Positions 44,074 to 52,049 of a stretch of 64,000 bases of DNA are shown here, one piece after another (position 1 is the stretch's first letter; every line of letters starts with the position of its first letter). The stretch is taken from positions 1 through 64,000 of the forward strand of contig DAHUYL010000126.1 of the NCBI GenBank assembly GCA_027315255.1. Reading direction: 5' to 3'. Position numbers and translations under genes: made by a program. The notes beneath the pieces were generated by a model. The model did not search any database. It had not been told where the DNA came from and saw nothing but the letters and a program-made list of their open reading frames with translations. Source of the DNA: Solirubrobacterales bacterium. Lineage in GTDB: Bacteria > Actinomycetota > Thermoleophilia > Solirubrobacterales > Solirubrobacteraceae.

Positions 44074-45354
44074 ATGATCGACGAGGTCCCGGTCAGCACC
44101 GGTGCAGGTGACGCTCCGCGCGCAGGACGGCGCAGAGCGAACGAACTGCGGGCGTTGAGCAGGCTTGCGTTCCAGGAGCTGCAGGCGTTTCCGGGCGCGG
44201 TCCGCGACATGCACCTGGGGATCGCCGGACGAGCGTTCCGAGGAGCGGGGCCAACAGCCCGCCCGGTCAAGCTGATGCACGACTCGATCGCGCGGACGGC
44301 TTACGGCGCCGTGTCCTCCGGCGCCCAGCTGGTTGGACGGCTCGTCGATGCGACGATCGAGGCGCGGGGGATCGGACGCGACCGCGAGCTGTCTGCCACG
44401 CGCGGCGGGAGCAGCGTGATCGCAGCCCTCAACGGGCTGATCGGCGATCGGCTCGAGCGGACCGGCAGCGAGCTTCACCAGTCCGTCTCGGTGCGCGTGC
44501 ACGGCCGGCCGGTCCCGCTCGACACGGGTGCGCTGAGCGAGGCGTTCCCGGAGGCGACGCCGCGGCTGGTCGTGTTCCTGCACGGCCTGATGGGAACCGA
44601 GTTCCTGTGGGAGTGGGGCGGCGAGCGTCGTGGCGATACCTACGGCGCACGCCTCGCCGCCGAGCTCTGCCTGACCCCGATCTATCTGCGCTACAACAGC
44701 GGCCTGCACATCTCCGAGAGCGGCCGGTCGGTCGCGTCGCTACTCGATCAGCTGATCGCAGCGTGGCCGGCCGAGGTGCGCGAGATCGCGTTCGTCGGCC
44801 ACTCGATGGGTGGCCTGGTCGCCCGCAGCGCCTGCCACCACGGCTCCGAGACGGGACAGCGATGGCCGGAGCGCGTCCACCAGATCGTCTCGCTGGGCAC
44901 GCCGCACCTCGGCGCGCCGCTGGCGCAGGCGACTCACCTCGCCGCCGAGGCCTTCTCCACGCTGCCCGAGACGCGGATGCTCGGGGCGTTCCTGCGCCGG
45001 CGGTCCTCCGGCATCCGCGACCTCCGTCACGGCTCGCTGGTCGACGAGGACTGGCGGGACCGCGACCCCGACGCGCTTCGCGCGGCCGTCTGCAAGGAGG
45101 TGCCGCCGCTGCCGGGAGCCACGCACTACTTCGTCTCGGCCACGATCACGCGCAGTCCGAACCATCCGTTTGGGCGACTGCTCGGCGACATCCTCGTGCT
45201 GGTACCCAGCGCCACCGCGCAGGGCCGCACACGACGGTTCCCGTTCGAAGCCGAGCATCACCACCACCTTGCGCCGGCCCACCACCTCTCGCTGCTCAAC
45301 CATCCGGACGTGTACGCGCGTCTGCGCGAATGGCTCGAGCCTCGGGGCGGCTGA
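44074..45354 (+). CDS. Alpha/beta hydrolase, lipase/PGAP1-like
   Basis: The 426-residue product has an N-terminal helical region of about 140 residues and an alpha/beta hydrolase domain. It carries the oxyanion segment VVFLHGLMGTEFLWEW and the nucleophile elbow FVGHSMGGLVARSA. SLGTPHLGAPLAQATH is a mark of PGAP1-like and triacylglycerol-lipase-like enzymes. A late HHHHLAPAHHLSLLNH region probably supplies the catalytic histidine. It likely hydrolyses an ester or amide in lipids. No signal peptide is seen. It interrupts the flagellar run and is not expected to act in motility. The start at 44074 was chosen over 44020 because no feature supports the extra residues. Confidence 0.8.
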   Translation: MIDEVPVSTGAGDAPRAGRRRANELRALSRLAFQELQAFPGAVRDMHLGIAGRAFRGAGPTARPVKLMHDSIARTAYGAVSSGAQLVGRLVDATIEARGIGRDRELSATRGGSSVIAALNGLIGDRLERTGSELHQSVSVRVHGRPVPLDTGALSEAFPEATPRLVVFLHGLMGTEFLWEWGGERRGDTYGARLAAELCLTPIYLRYNSGLHISESGRSVASLLDQLIAAWPAEVREIAFVGHSMGGLVARSACHHGSETGQRWPERVHQIVSLGTPHLGAPLAQATHLAAEAFSTLPETRMLGAFLRRRSSGIRDLRHGSLVDEDWRDRDPDALRAAVCKEVPPLPGATHYFVSATITRSPNHPFGRLLGDILVLVPSATAQGRTRRFPFEAEHHHHLAPAHHLSLLNHPDVYARLREWLEPRGG

Positions 45355-45506
45355 CCACCGAGAGCCCCCGGGGACCTGTCTGCGTACGTTTCGGCACCGC
45401 GGGTCCGCGCTGTGCGACGATCGATCATCGGGCACAACCGGCGGCCACTGGGACTGGCGCGCCCGCCTACGGTGAGCGAAGTCTCGAAGCGGACAGGAGG
45501 CGACCC

Positions 45507-46172
45507 ATGGGATTCCTGGATCGCATCAGAGGAGCAGCGGAGTCGGTGCAGGCAACCACCGGCAAGGTTGGCATCGGCGCTTCCGCCGGCCAGATGGCGC
45601 TGGCCAGCAGGGCCCAGAAGCTGACCAAGGTCGGCATCGACACGCCCGCGCGGATCGACTCGATGACCGCCACTGGAAACACGGACGCTCCGGGCGGCAC
45701 CGAATACGACATCGGGCTGACCGTGATGCCGGCCGGCGGCGACGCCTGTCAGGTCACCATCAACCAGTACATCTACCCGTCGAACCCGTTCGCCGAGGGC
45801 GAGAGCGTGACCGTGAAGGTCGACGCAATCCCACTGATCCTGGGGAATCACGCCCCTTCCGTCAAGCCGCACCCAGTTGAATCTGCCAACCCCCGCGATT
45901 GGCGGGGGTGGGCAGCTCAGACCACCTCACAGGTAGCTGTGGCTGCCATCCCCCCGCTAAGACGGGGGGTTGGCAGATTCGAACCGGTGTGCCGGTCGCC
46001 TCGAGTCCGGCCGCGGGCGGGATCAGACGCACACGACCCCCGCCGGCGCGTGCGGCCGGCAGGCGGTCCCGGACGATCAGGCGGTCCCGGACGAAGCGTC
46101 GCCACCGATGACGACCAGAGTCTCCGGAAGCTCACCGGCGCTGCCGGTGGGCGCGCGAACGAGTCGACCTGA
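45507..46172 (+). CDS. Conserved small protein with a repeat-derived C-terminus
   Basis: The 221-codon frame begins MGFLDRIRGAAESV after ACAGGAGG. Residues 1-120 look like a real protein: a helical N-terminus, then ARIDSMTATGNTDAPGGTEYDIGLTVMPAGGDACQVTINQYIYPSNPFAEGESVTVKVD, a beta domain. From about residue 125 the frame runs into the inverted-repeat element (45879-46012) and beyond, giving low-complexity RP/G-rich sequence. The natural C-terminus is probably lost or replaced. Function unknown; the N-terminal half resembles small actinobacterial proteins of unknown role. Confidence 0.6.
   Translation: MGFLDRIRGAAESVQATTGKVGIGASAGQMALASRAQKLTKVGIDTPARIDSMTATGNTDAPGGTEYDIGLTVMPAGGDACQVTINQYIYPSNPFAEGESVTVKVDAIPLILGNHAPSVKPHPVESANPRDWRGWAAQTTSQVAVAAIPPLRRGVGRFEPVCRSPRVRPRAGSDAHDPRRRVRPAGGPGRSGGPGRSVATDDDQSLRKLTGAAGGRANEST
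45879..46012 (-). repeat. Structured inverted-repeat element, copy 2
   Basis: The core 45879-45980 has the same perfect 16-bp terminal inverted repeats (GAATCTGCCAACCCCC) as the copy at 17387-17489 and lies in the opposite orientation. Two G/C hairpins and a small CACAG/CTGTG-type hairpin are kept. The conserved flank (GGCCGGACTCGA on the minus strand) continues to 46012. Differences between copies fall mostly in loops and some stem positions, so the structure seems preserved. It lies at the 3' end of the preceding gene. Confidence 0.85.
46060..46094 (+). repeat. Short direct repeat, 18-base period
   Basis: CAGGCGGTCCCGGACGA occurs at 46060-46076 and 46078-46094, one base apart. It lies in the altered 3' part of the preceding frame. 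Confidence 0.7.
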
Positions 46173-46260
46173 TCGCCCCGACTGCGCGGCCTACAGCCGC
46201 AGCAGCGAACTGCGGAGCCCTTTGCCGATGGGCTCCCGAGACCGCCGCCGCGATCGTCGC

Positions 46261-46287
46261 TCAAGATGGCCCGCCGGCGGCCGATCA
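46261..46287 (+). promoter_or_regulatory. Predicted sigma-28 promoter of the fliJ-fliK operon
   Basis: TCAA (46261-46264, CTCAAG), 15 bases, then GCCGATCA (46280-46287). It covers the ATG at 46266 that would give the longest fliJ frame, so that start cannot be used from this promoter. The predicted start is about 46294-46296. Confidence 0.6.
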
Positions 46288-46295
46288 AATGGCAC

Positions 46296-46742
46296 GTGAA
46301 CGGTTCCCCCTATCGCTTTCGGCTCGAGCGCGTTCGCGCGCTCCGCGAGCGTCACGAGGAGCAGGCAAAGCAGGAGCTGGCGACCGCGATGGCCCGCCGC
46401 CATCAGTGCGAGCAACGGGTCGACGACGCCGCTCAGCGGATCGAGATCGCCCGAGAGGCACAGACGCAGGTCGGAAGCTTCAGCCCTGAGGACCTGCTCG
46501 CCCGCCAGGCGTACCTGGAGCGGGTCGAGCACCTTCACGAGAGCGGTCTCGAGAGTCTCCGTCGGCACGAGGACGACGTCGCCGGGCGCCGCGAGGCGTT
46601 GACCGAAGCCGCACAGGCGCGGCAGGTGCTGGAGCGCCTCAAGGCCAAGGGACTCGCGCAGCATCAGCGCGAGCAGGCGAGGTTGGAGACCGTCGCGCTC
46701 GACGAAATCGCAATCAACGGACACCGGCGGAGGGCCGCATGA
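46296..46742 (+). CDS. fliJ: Flagellar export protein FliJ
   Basis: The 148-residue coiled-coil protein has the FliJ pattern: YRFRLERVRALRERHEEQAKQELATAMARRHQCEQRVDDAAQ at the start and long helices to the end. FliJ joins the FliI ring to the export gate. I propose the GTG at 46296 because the family usually begins a few residues before F-x-F-x-L-x-x-V and because the ATG at 46266 is inside the promoter. The mRNA would then begin on the start codon. It overlaps fliK (ATGA). Confidence 0.8.
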   Translation: MNGSPYRFRLERVRALRERHEEQAKQELATAMARRHQCEQRVDDAAQRIEIAREAQTQVGSFSPEDLLARQAYLERVEHLHESGLESLRRHEDDVAGRREALTEAAQARQVLERLKAKGLAQHQREQARLETVALDEIAINGHRRRAA

Positions 46743-48694
46743 CACCACCAATTGCACCACCCGCTCCGGGCGCCGGAGCGGGACTCGCGCCACCGGGGAG
46801 CAGTCCCCCGGGAGCGGCAGCCGACCCGACCGGCCCGCCCTTTGGGAGCATCCTCGACTCGGCCCGGACCGCATCTGCGGAAGGCCTCAAGGAAACCGGC
46901 ACGAAAGCCGGGGACCGCCGAAACAACGACTCGCACGACGCTCCCGGTGGGACAGGCGCGACGAGCGGGCCACATCATCCAGCAGCCGATGCCGCTCACG
47001 GTGGCGCCGACGGCGGGCAGTCGCCATCGGCCGTCCCAGCTGCCACCACGGCGCCGGTCGCTGGTGGCGCCGCAGGCGCCGGCAGCGATTCCTCTCCGAG
47101 CGCCGCTGGCAACGCGGCCGCAGGCGCGGTCGCAGCGGCGAGCGTGATCGGCGCGATCGGCGCAGCACATGCCGCCGGAGGGACCATCGCGGCCGGCGCG
47201 ACGAGCGCAGCGGCCGGCGCGACGAGCGCAGCCGCCGGCACCGCAACGGCACGTGCCGCCGGCACGGTTGCGAGTGGAACTTCGACCCGCGGGGCAGCGC
47301 GCGCGGCCGGCGGGTTCGGCGCCGCACCGGGGCCGGGCGGCACCGCCGGCGTGGATGCCAAGGTGGGCGCGGACCCCAAGGTGGGCGCGGACCCCAAGGT
47401 CGGCGCGGACGCCGGCGCTGGCGCAACCGATCGTTCGCCGGGCTCGGCGAAGGCCACGCCCGGGTCCGGCGCGAGCACGGCCGCCCGCAAGCAGGACTCC
47501 GCCACCGGTTCGACCGGCACCGGTTCCACAACCGCTCCGAGCCGCGCCGCGGCCGACGGCCGCACCGCGGCGCCGGTGGATGCCATCGACGGCCGCAACG
47601 CCACAGCCGCCACTCGCGGTTCGACCGGCCCCGCCTCCGGCACGCCCGGGCATTCCGGGTCGGTTGCGACGCCCGGCGGGACGGTGTCGCGGGCGGCGAC
47701 GGCAGCCACGATCGGCGGCGGCAGGACATCGGGTGCGGCAGCGGCCGGTTCCGCACCGGCGGCCACGGCCGCGGGCGCGAAGGAAGCCGGCTCCCCACGG
47801 ATCTCATCGACGAGCAAGCAAGCGACCTCGACCCTCAACGCCGCATCCGCCACCTCCGTGGCGGCGCGGGCGGCCGCGGGCGCTCGGGCCGATACGGGCG
47901 GCCACGCCTCCGGCGAGCGCGCAGACGCGCGCGGGGGGGCGGCCGGCGCTGTCGCCGTCACAGGACGTATCTCCGACACAGGACGTATCTCCGACACAGG
48001 ACGTGTCGCCGACACAGGACGTGTCGCCGACCCCGCCGGTCGCGCCGGCGTCCATGGCACGGCCCGGGCCTCGGACGGCCCTGCCGGACACCCGGGCTCC
48101 GGAAACTCGGCGAGCCCGGGCTCGAGTGCTGCGCAGCCGTCGCCCTCGGGGGCCTCGGCGGTCGGCCCGGGCGCGGCGACCGTGAGCGCGGCACGCACCG
48201 GTGTGGCGACACGCGCGGACACGCTTCCCAACGCGGTTCGCCTCCGAGATGCGGCCGATGCCGTGCGGGCGACGATCACCGCCGCTGCTCGAGCAGGGAG
48301 CAGCGCCGCCCGGATCTCGCTGTACCCCGACACGCTGGGCGGACTGCGGATCTCGCTCACGCAGACCTCGCAGGGTCTGCTCGCGCGCGTCGCGGCCGAC
48401 CACCCTGAGGCGTTGCAGGCGCTCCAGCAGAGCGCCGGAGAGCTGCGCCAGTCGCTCGAGCAGAGCGGCCTGACGGTGCTGCGCCTCGAGATCGACGGCT
48501 CGGGCGCCCAGCAGGCCGGCGGCTCCGGCGCCCACGCGAGCGGCTCCGGTGGACACGGCTCGGCCGGCTCGGGCGACGGCCGGGACGAGCGGCGCGACGG
48601 CGCGAACCGCGACGAGCCGCTCGACAGCGTCGTCCCGAGCTCACCGGCGACCGCCGGGCATCGGAACGGATCCCTCGTGAACGTGCTCGTGTGA
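46739..48694 (+). CDS. fliK: Flagellar hook-length control protein FliK
   Basis: The 651-residue protein is mostly Ala/Gly/Thr/Pro low-complexity sequence (about 1-490). A C-terminal hook domain follows: AARISLYPDTLGGLRISLTQTSQGLLARVAADHPEALQALQQSAGELRQSLEQSGLTVLRLEIDG. The long flexible N-terminus fits the molecular ruler role. Two in-frame tandem tracts with an 18-base unit (47357-47410 and 47960-48031) can change its length in steps of six residues. It is longer than typical FliK (about 400). It is followed by flgD. Confidence 0.85.
   Translation: MTPPIAPPAPGAGAGLAPPGSSPPGAAADPTGPPFGSILDSARTASAEGLKETGTKAGDRRNNDSHDAPGGTGATSGPHHPAADAAHGGADGGQSPSAVPAATTAPVAGGAAGAGSDSSPSAAGNAAAGAVAAASVIGAIGAAHAAGGTIAAGATSAAAGATSAAAGTATARAAGTVASGTSTRGAARAAGGFGAAPGPGGTAGVDAKVGADPKVGADPKVGADAGAGATDRSPGSAKATPGSGASTAARKQDSATGSTGTGSTTAPSRAAADGRTAAPVDAIDGRNATAATRGSTGPASGTPGHSGSVATPGGTVSRAATAATIGGGRTSGAAAAGSAPAATAAGAKEAGSPRISSTSKQATSTLNAASATSVAARAAAGARADTGGHASGERADARGGAAGAVAVTGRISDTGRISDTGRVADTGRVADPAGRAGVHGTARASDGPAGHPGSGNSASPGSSAAQPSPSGASAVGPGAATVSAARTGVATRADTLPNAVRLRDAADAVRATITAAARAGSSAARISLYPDTLGGLRISLTQTSQGLLARVAADHPEALQALQQSAGELRQSLEQSGLTVLRLEIDGSGAQQAGGSGAHASGSGGHGSAGSGDGRDERRDGANRDEPLDSVVPSSPATAGHRNGSLVNVLV
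47357..47410 (+). repeat. 18-base tandem repeat, three units, in fliK
   Basis: Three 18-base units (CCCAAGGTGGGCGCGGAC with small changes) encode KVGADP repeats in frame. Confidence 0.9.
47960..48031 (+). repeat. 18-base tandem repeat, four units, in fliK
   Basis: Two units of ACAGGACGTATCTCCGAC and two of ACAGGACGTGTCGCCGAC follow head to tail and encode TGR(I/V)(S/A)D repeats. Confidence 0.9.
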
Positions 48695-48769
48695 GCCGAG
48701 CGTGCAGCCGTCCGAGCCCACCGACACCGCGACCAACGACCACTTCGCCACCAAGAGAGACATGAGCAG

Positions 48770-49393
48770 ATGAGCACAGCCCCGATCAGCACCAACCCGA
48801 CCGGCCAGCCGATCCAGGGAACCGCCGGCACGACGATCCAGAACAGCAGCGCGAACCAGCTCGGAACGAACCAGTTCCTCACGCTGATGATGGACCAGCT
48901 CACGCATCAGGACCCGCTCAACCCGACCGATCCGCAGAACTACCTGGGCGAGCTCGCGCAGATGAGCGCCGTCGAGCAGGAGACGAACACGGCGCAGTCG
49001 ACCGCGCAGATCGCGTCGGCCTCGGCCGTGTCGGCGGCCGTCGGGCTGATCGGCGACACGGTCACATATGTCGACCAGTCGAGCGGCAAGCAGGTCACCG
49101 GAACGGTCCAGAGCGTCCAGGTCACCTCGAGCGGCCCGACCTTGACGATCAGCGGCGTGGCGGGGATCGCCCCCAGCACGGTCACCGGGATCACGAGCGG
49201 CTCGTCCGGCACGACCAGCGGCTCAACCGGCGTGCCAAGCCCGGCGACCGGCTCGACCGGCACCACCCCGACGACCGGCACCACCCCGACGACCGGCACC
49301 ACCCCGACGACCGGCGCGCGCAGCAACACCGGCGGCTCGACGAGCGCCGCTGGCAGCTTCTCCCCCGCCCCCTTCCCAAGGCCCGCGTCGTGA
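48770..49393 (+). CDS. flgD: Hook-cap/assembly protein FlgD
   Basis: The 207-residue protein has the FlgD N-terminal signature LGTNQFLTLMMDQLTHQDPLNPTDPQNYLGELAQMSAVEQ and a short following beta region (AAVGLIGDTVTYVDQSSG... GTVQSVQV). The usual tudor-like C-terminal domain is reduced. A Thr/Gly/Ser tail includes three TTPTTG-type units from an 18-base repeat (49262-49315). It caps the growing hook. It lies between fliK and a flagellar-operon protein. Confidence 0.92.
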   Translation: MSTAPISTNPTGQPIQGTAGTTIQNSSANQLGTNQFLTLMMDQLTHQDPLNPTDPQNYLGELAQMSAVEQETNTAQSTAQIASASAVSAAVGLIGDTVTYVDQSSGKQVTGTVQSVQVTSSGPTLTISGVAGIAPSTVTGITSGSSGTTSGSTGVPSPATGSTGTTPTTGTTPTTGTTPTTGARSNTGGSTSAAGSFSPAPFPRPAS

Positions 49394-49818
49394 GCCAGTT
49401 CATCCCGAACGCGGCGCTGCTGCCGCCGGGCGCGACAGGCGGCCCGGCGGGCGCCCCCGCGCCGGCGCGCACCACCCGCGCACCGGGCCAGGCGCCTGGC
49501 GCGCCGGGCGTGCCGGCGGGGCCGTCGTTCGCCGACGTGCTGGCGCAGCGCACGGCAACGGCGGAGGCCCCGAAGTTCTCCAAGCATGCGCTCGATCGCC
49601 TCGCCCAGCGCGGGATCGAGGTATCGGCGCCGACGCTCGAGCGACTCGCGGATGGAATCCAGCGGGCCGCGGCGAAGGGCTCGCGCAGCTCGGTGGTGCT
49701 CGTCGACGGGACGGCATTCGTCGCCGCCGTGCAGAGCAACACCGTGATCACCGCAGTTCCCGGAGAGCACATGCGCTCGCACGTGTTCACCAACATCGAC
49801 AGTGCCGTGATCGCCTGA
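49390..49818 (+). CDS. Flagellar operon protein (TIGR02530 family)
   Basis: The 142-residue product starts at a GTG overlapping the flgD stop. After a Pro/Ala-rich N-terminus it has KFSKHALDRLAQRGIEVSAPTLERLADGIQRAAAKGSRSSVVLVDGTAFVAAVQSNTVITAV and VFTNIDSAVI. This is the pattern of the small protein found between flgD and flgE in Bacillus and many monoderms. Its role is not known to me; it probably helps hook assembly. Confidence 0.85.
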   Translation: MSQFIPNAALLPPGATGGPAGAPAPARTTRAPGQAPGAPGVPAGPSFADVLAQRTATAEAPKFSKHALDRLAQRGIEVSAPTLERLADGIQRAAAKGSRSSVVLVDGTAFVAAVQSNTVITAVPGEHMRSHVFTNIDSAVIA

Positions 49819-49917
49819 TGGCGCCGCGGCTGACAACGGGTGTCCCCCACCGGGGCCACCAGGACCAGCGGCCGGACCCCGCCAGGGGAAGCCGCCTCGA
49901 AAGGAAGTGACGTAGTC

Positions 49918-50820
49918 ATGTTGCCAGCGATGTACGCCGCGATCAGCGGCCTCGAGGCTCACCAGACGATGCTCGACGTGACCGCCAACAACCTCGCCAA
50001 CGTCGACACGATCGGCTACAAGGCGGAGCGGACGACGTTCACCGCAGAGCTCGCGACGCTGTTGCAGAACGCGTCCGGTCAGACCGCCACCAACGGCGGC
50101 ACCAACCCGATGCAGTACGGCCTGGGCGTCCAGGTCGGGTCGATCGACAACGTCATGACGTCCGGCTCGATGCAGAGCACGGGCAACACGCTCGACGTCG
50201 CGCTCCAGGGTCAGGGCTTCCTCGTGGTCGGCGGCGGCGCGCCGCCCACGCCGAGCACGCCGCCGACCGCGCCGACGAACAACCCGTTCACCGCGGCGAG
50301 CACGATCCAGTACACGCGCGCGGGGAACCTGACGACCGACTCGGCCGGGTACCTGACGACCGCCAGCGGTCAGTACGTCGTCGGGTCGAACACCGCCGGC
50401 GGCCAACCGAACAACTACATCCTGATCCCGCCCGGATCGACGAACGTCGCGGTCGGTCCCAACGGCGCGGTCACCTACACCGACGAGAACAGCGCCGACA
50501 CGTCCACGTACGGACAGACGGTCACTGCGGGCTATGTCTCGCTCGCCGCGTTCCCGAACCAGGCCGGCCTCCTGCGCGAAGGCAACTCCAACTGGACGAC
50601 CACGTCCAACTCGGGGCCGCCGACGTACGGCACCCCGAACACCGGTACGTTCTCCAACACCCAGACGATCTCGGGCGAGCTCGAGCAGTCGAACGTCGAC
50701 ATGGCCAGCGAGTTCACCAACATGATCGAGGCTCAGCGCGGCTATCAGGCCAACTCGACCGTGATCAGCACAGCGGGTCAGATGCTGCAGACCCTTGTGC
50801 AAATGGCTCAGGCGGCGTAA
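49918..50820 (+). CDS. flgE: Flagellar hook protein FlgE
   Basis: The 300-residue protein opens LPAMYAAISGLEAHQTMLDVTANNLANVDTIGYKAERTTF and carries DVALQGQGFLVV and YTRAGNLTTDSAGYL. It ends ISGELEQSNVDMASEFTNMIEAQRGYQANSTVISTAGQMLQTLVQMAQ. It is short for a hook protein (often about 400), so the outer domain is small. AAAGGAAG is upstream of ATG 49918; the frame to 49840 adds no family sequence. Position after flgD argues for FlgE, not another rod protein. Confidence 0.88.
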   Translation: MLPAMYAAISGLEAHQTMLDVTANNLANVDTIGYKAERTTFTAELATLLQNASGQTATNGGTNPMQYGLGVQVGSIDNVMTSGSMQSTGNTLDVALQGQGFLVVGGGAPPTPSTPPTAPTNNPFTAASTIQYTRAGNLTTDSAGYLTTASGQYVVGSNTAGGQPNNYILIPPGSTNVAVGPNGAVTYTDENSADTSTYGQTVTAGYVSLAAFPNQAGLLREGNSNWTTTSNSGPPTYGTPNTGTFSNTQTISGELEQSNVDMASEFTNMIEAQRGYQANSTVISTAGQMLQTLVQMAQAA

Positions 50821-50835
50821 AACGGCTGACTGAAC

Positions 50836-51186
50836 ATGATCCCGCTCCACCGCCTCGGGCACCAGGCAGAGGAGTTCGCGCTCAACCCGGACCTGATCGT
50901 CACGGTGGAGGCGAACCCCGACACCGTCGTGACGCTCACGACCGGGACGAAGATCGTCGTCGCCGAGCCGCCACACCGCGTGGTGGAACTGATCCGCGAG
51001 TACCGCGTCGCCGTGCTGTCGGGTGCCCTGCAGCGGCGGCGCGGCGAGCCCGCGCCGCAGCCGCACGCGGTGCAGGCGCGGCGGGCGGCTCAGGGGATGC
51101 TGGTCGCAGTCGAACGGGGAACCGGCGAGGAGGCCGCAACCGCGGCCTCCGAGGCCGGTGCTCCGGCCGAGCACGAAGCCCGTTAG
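50836..51186 (+). CDS. flbD: FlbD-family flagellar protein
   Basis: The 116-residue product has the short FlbD domain at the start: MIPLHRL... EEFALNPDLIVTVEANPDTVVTLTTGTKIVVAEPPHRVVELIREYR. An Ala/Glu-rich tail follows. This is the small FlbD found between flgE and motA in monoderm operons, not the Caulobacter regulator. Function is not established. It starts 15 bases after flgE. Confidence 0.88.
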   Translation: MIPLHRLGHQAEEFALNPDLIVTVEANPDTVVTLTTGTKIVVAEPPHRVVELIREYRVAVLSGALQRRRGEPAPQPHAVQARRAAQGMLVAVERGTGEEAATAASEAGAPAEHEAR

Positions 51187-51196
51187 CTCCGGGACA

Positions 51197-51223
51197 TAAG
51201 GTTTCCCAAGCCCCCGCCGATGA
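51197..51223 (+). promoter_or_regulatory. Predicted sigma-28 promoter of motAB
   Basis: TAAG (51197-51200), 15 bases, then GCCGATGA (51216-51223). The predicted start is about 51230-51231, the first base of the motA ATG. Confidence 0.6.
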
Positions 51224-51230
51224 CAGGGGC

Positions 51231-52049
51231 ATGAAGCCTGCTACGGGCATCGGCATCGGCGTGGCCATGGCCGGGCTCTTGATGGGCGCGATCATGACCG
51301 GCACCAGCCCGGCCGCGTTCATCGACATCCCGGCGCTGCTGATCATCCTCGGCGGTACCGGAGGCGCCACCATGGCGAGCGTCGGGATGGAGGGGATGAA
51401 GCGGATCCCGACGCTGTACAAGCTCGTCCTCAGCGCCGAACCGCCCGACGTCGCGGGCCGGGTCTCTCTGCTCGTCTCGCTCGCCGAGCAGGCCCGGCGG
51501 GAAGGGCTGCTCGCGCTCGACGCGACCGTGGCGGACGTCGACGACGACTTCACCCGCAAGGGACTGCAGCTCGTCGTCGACGGGATCGATCCCGACCTCG
51601 TCCGCGAGGTGCTCGACGCGGAGATCGACGGGATGACGGCGCGCCACCATGCCGGCGCGGCGCCGTTCGAGAAAGCCGGCGGGTTCGCCCCGACGATGGG
51701 GATCATCGGCACCGTCATGGGGCTCGTGCACGTGCTCCAGAACCTCGCCGCGCCGTCGACGCTGGGCCCGGCGATCTCCAGCGCGTTCATCGCGACGCTG
51801 ATGGGCGTCGGCAGCGCCAACGTGATCTACCTGCCGATCGCGAACCGGCTGAAGGCGATGTCCGCCGAGGAGGTCGAGCTGCGGACGCTCACGCTCGACG
51901 GGATCCTCGCCGTGCAGGCCGGCGACAACCCGCGCGTCGTCGCGGAGAAGCTCAGCTCCTACATCGCGCCGTTCGAACGCGGCGGCGAGGACGAGCCGAA
52001 GGTCGCGAAGATGCGCGCCTCCGAGCAGGTCGACGCCGAGGCCGCATAG
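51231..52049 (+). CDS. motA: Flagellar motor stator protein MotA
   Basis: The 272-residue protein has four membrane helices (about 5-25, 33-52, 140-165 and 180-200). The conserved cytoplasmic loop includes GLLALDATVADVDDDFTRKGLQLVVDG and the family helix EKAGGFAPTMGIIGTVMGLVHVLQNL. Five MotA subunits with two MotB form the proton-driven stator. No ribosome site precedes the ATG. It overlaps motB by 1 base (TAGTG). Confidence 0.95.
   Translation: MKPATGIGIGVAMAGLLMGAIMTGTSPAAFIDIPALLIILGGTGGATMASVGMEGMKRIPTLYKLVLSAEPPDVAGRVSLLVSLAEQARREGLLALDATVADVDDDFTRKGLQLVVDGIDPDLVREVLDAEIDGMTARHHAGAAPFEKAGGFAPTMGIIGTVMGLVHVLQNLAAPSTLGPAISSAFIATLMGVGSANVIYLPIANRLKAMSAEEVELRTLTLDGILAVQAGDNPRVVAEKLSSYIAPFERGGEDEPKVAKMRASEQVDAEAA

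Noticed and set aside
41992-44709. Minus-strand open frame of 905 codons across fliH, fliI and the lipase region
   Set aside because: It is an antisense shadow over three clear plus-strand genes with low-complexity Arg/Asp/Ala composition.
43698-46172. The non-flagellar insert between fliI and fliJ as a mobile island
   Set aside because: No integrase, transposase or direct-repeat boundary is seen, and base composition looks like the neighbours; only the small repeat element hints at mobility.
47357-48031. Short regular repeats in fliK as a possible CRISPR array
   Set aside because: The units are contiguous with no unique spacers and are in frame within a coding region.
46996-48903. Minus-strand open frame of 635 codons over fliK
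   Set aside because: This is a shadow of the low-complexity fliK coding strand; no domain is readable.
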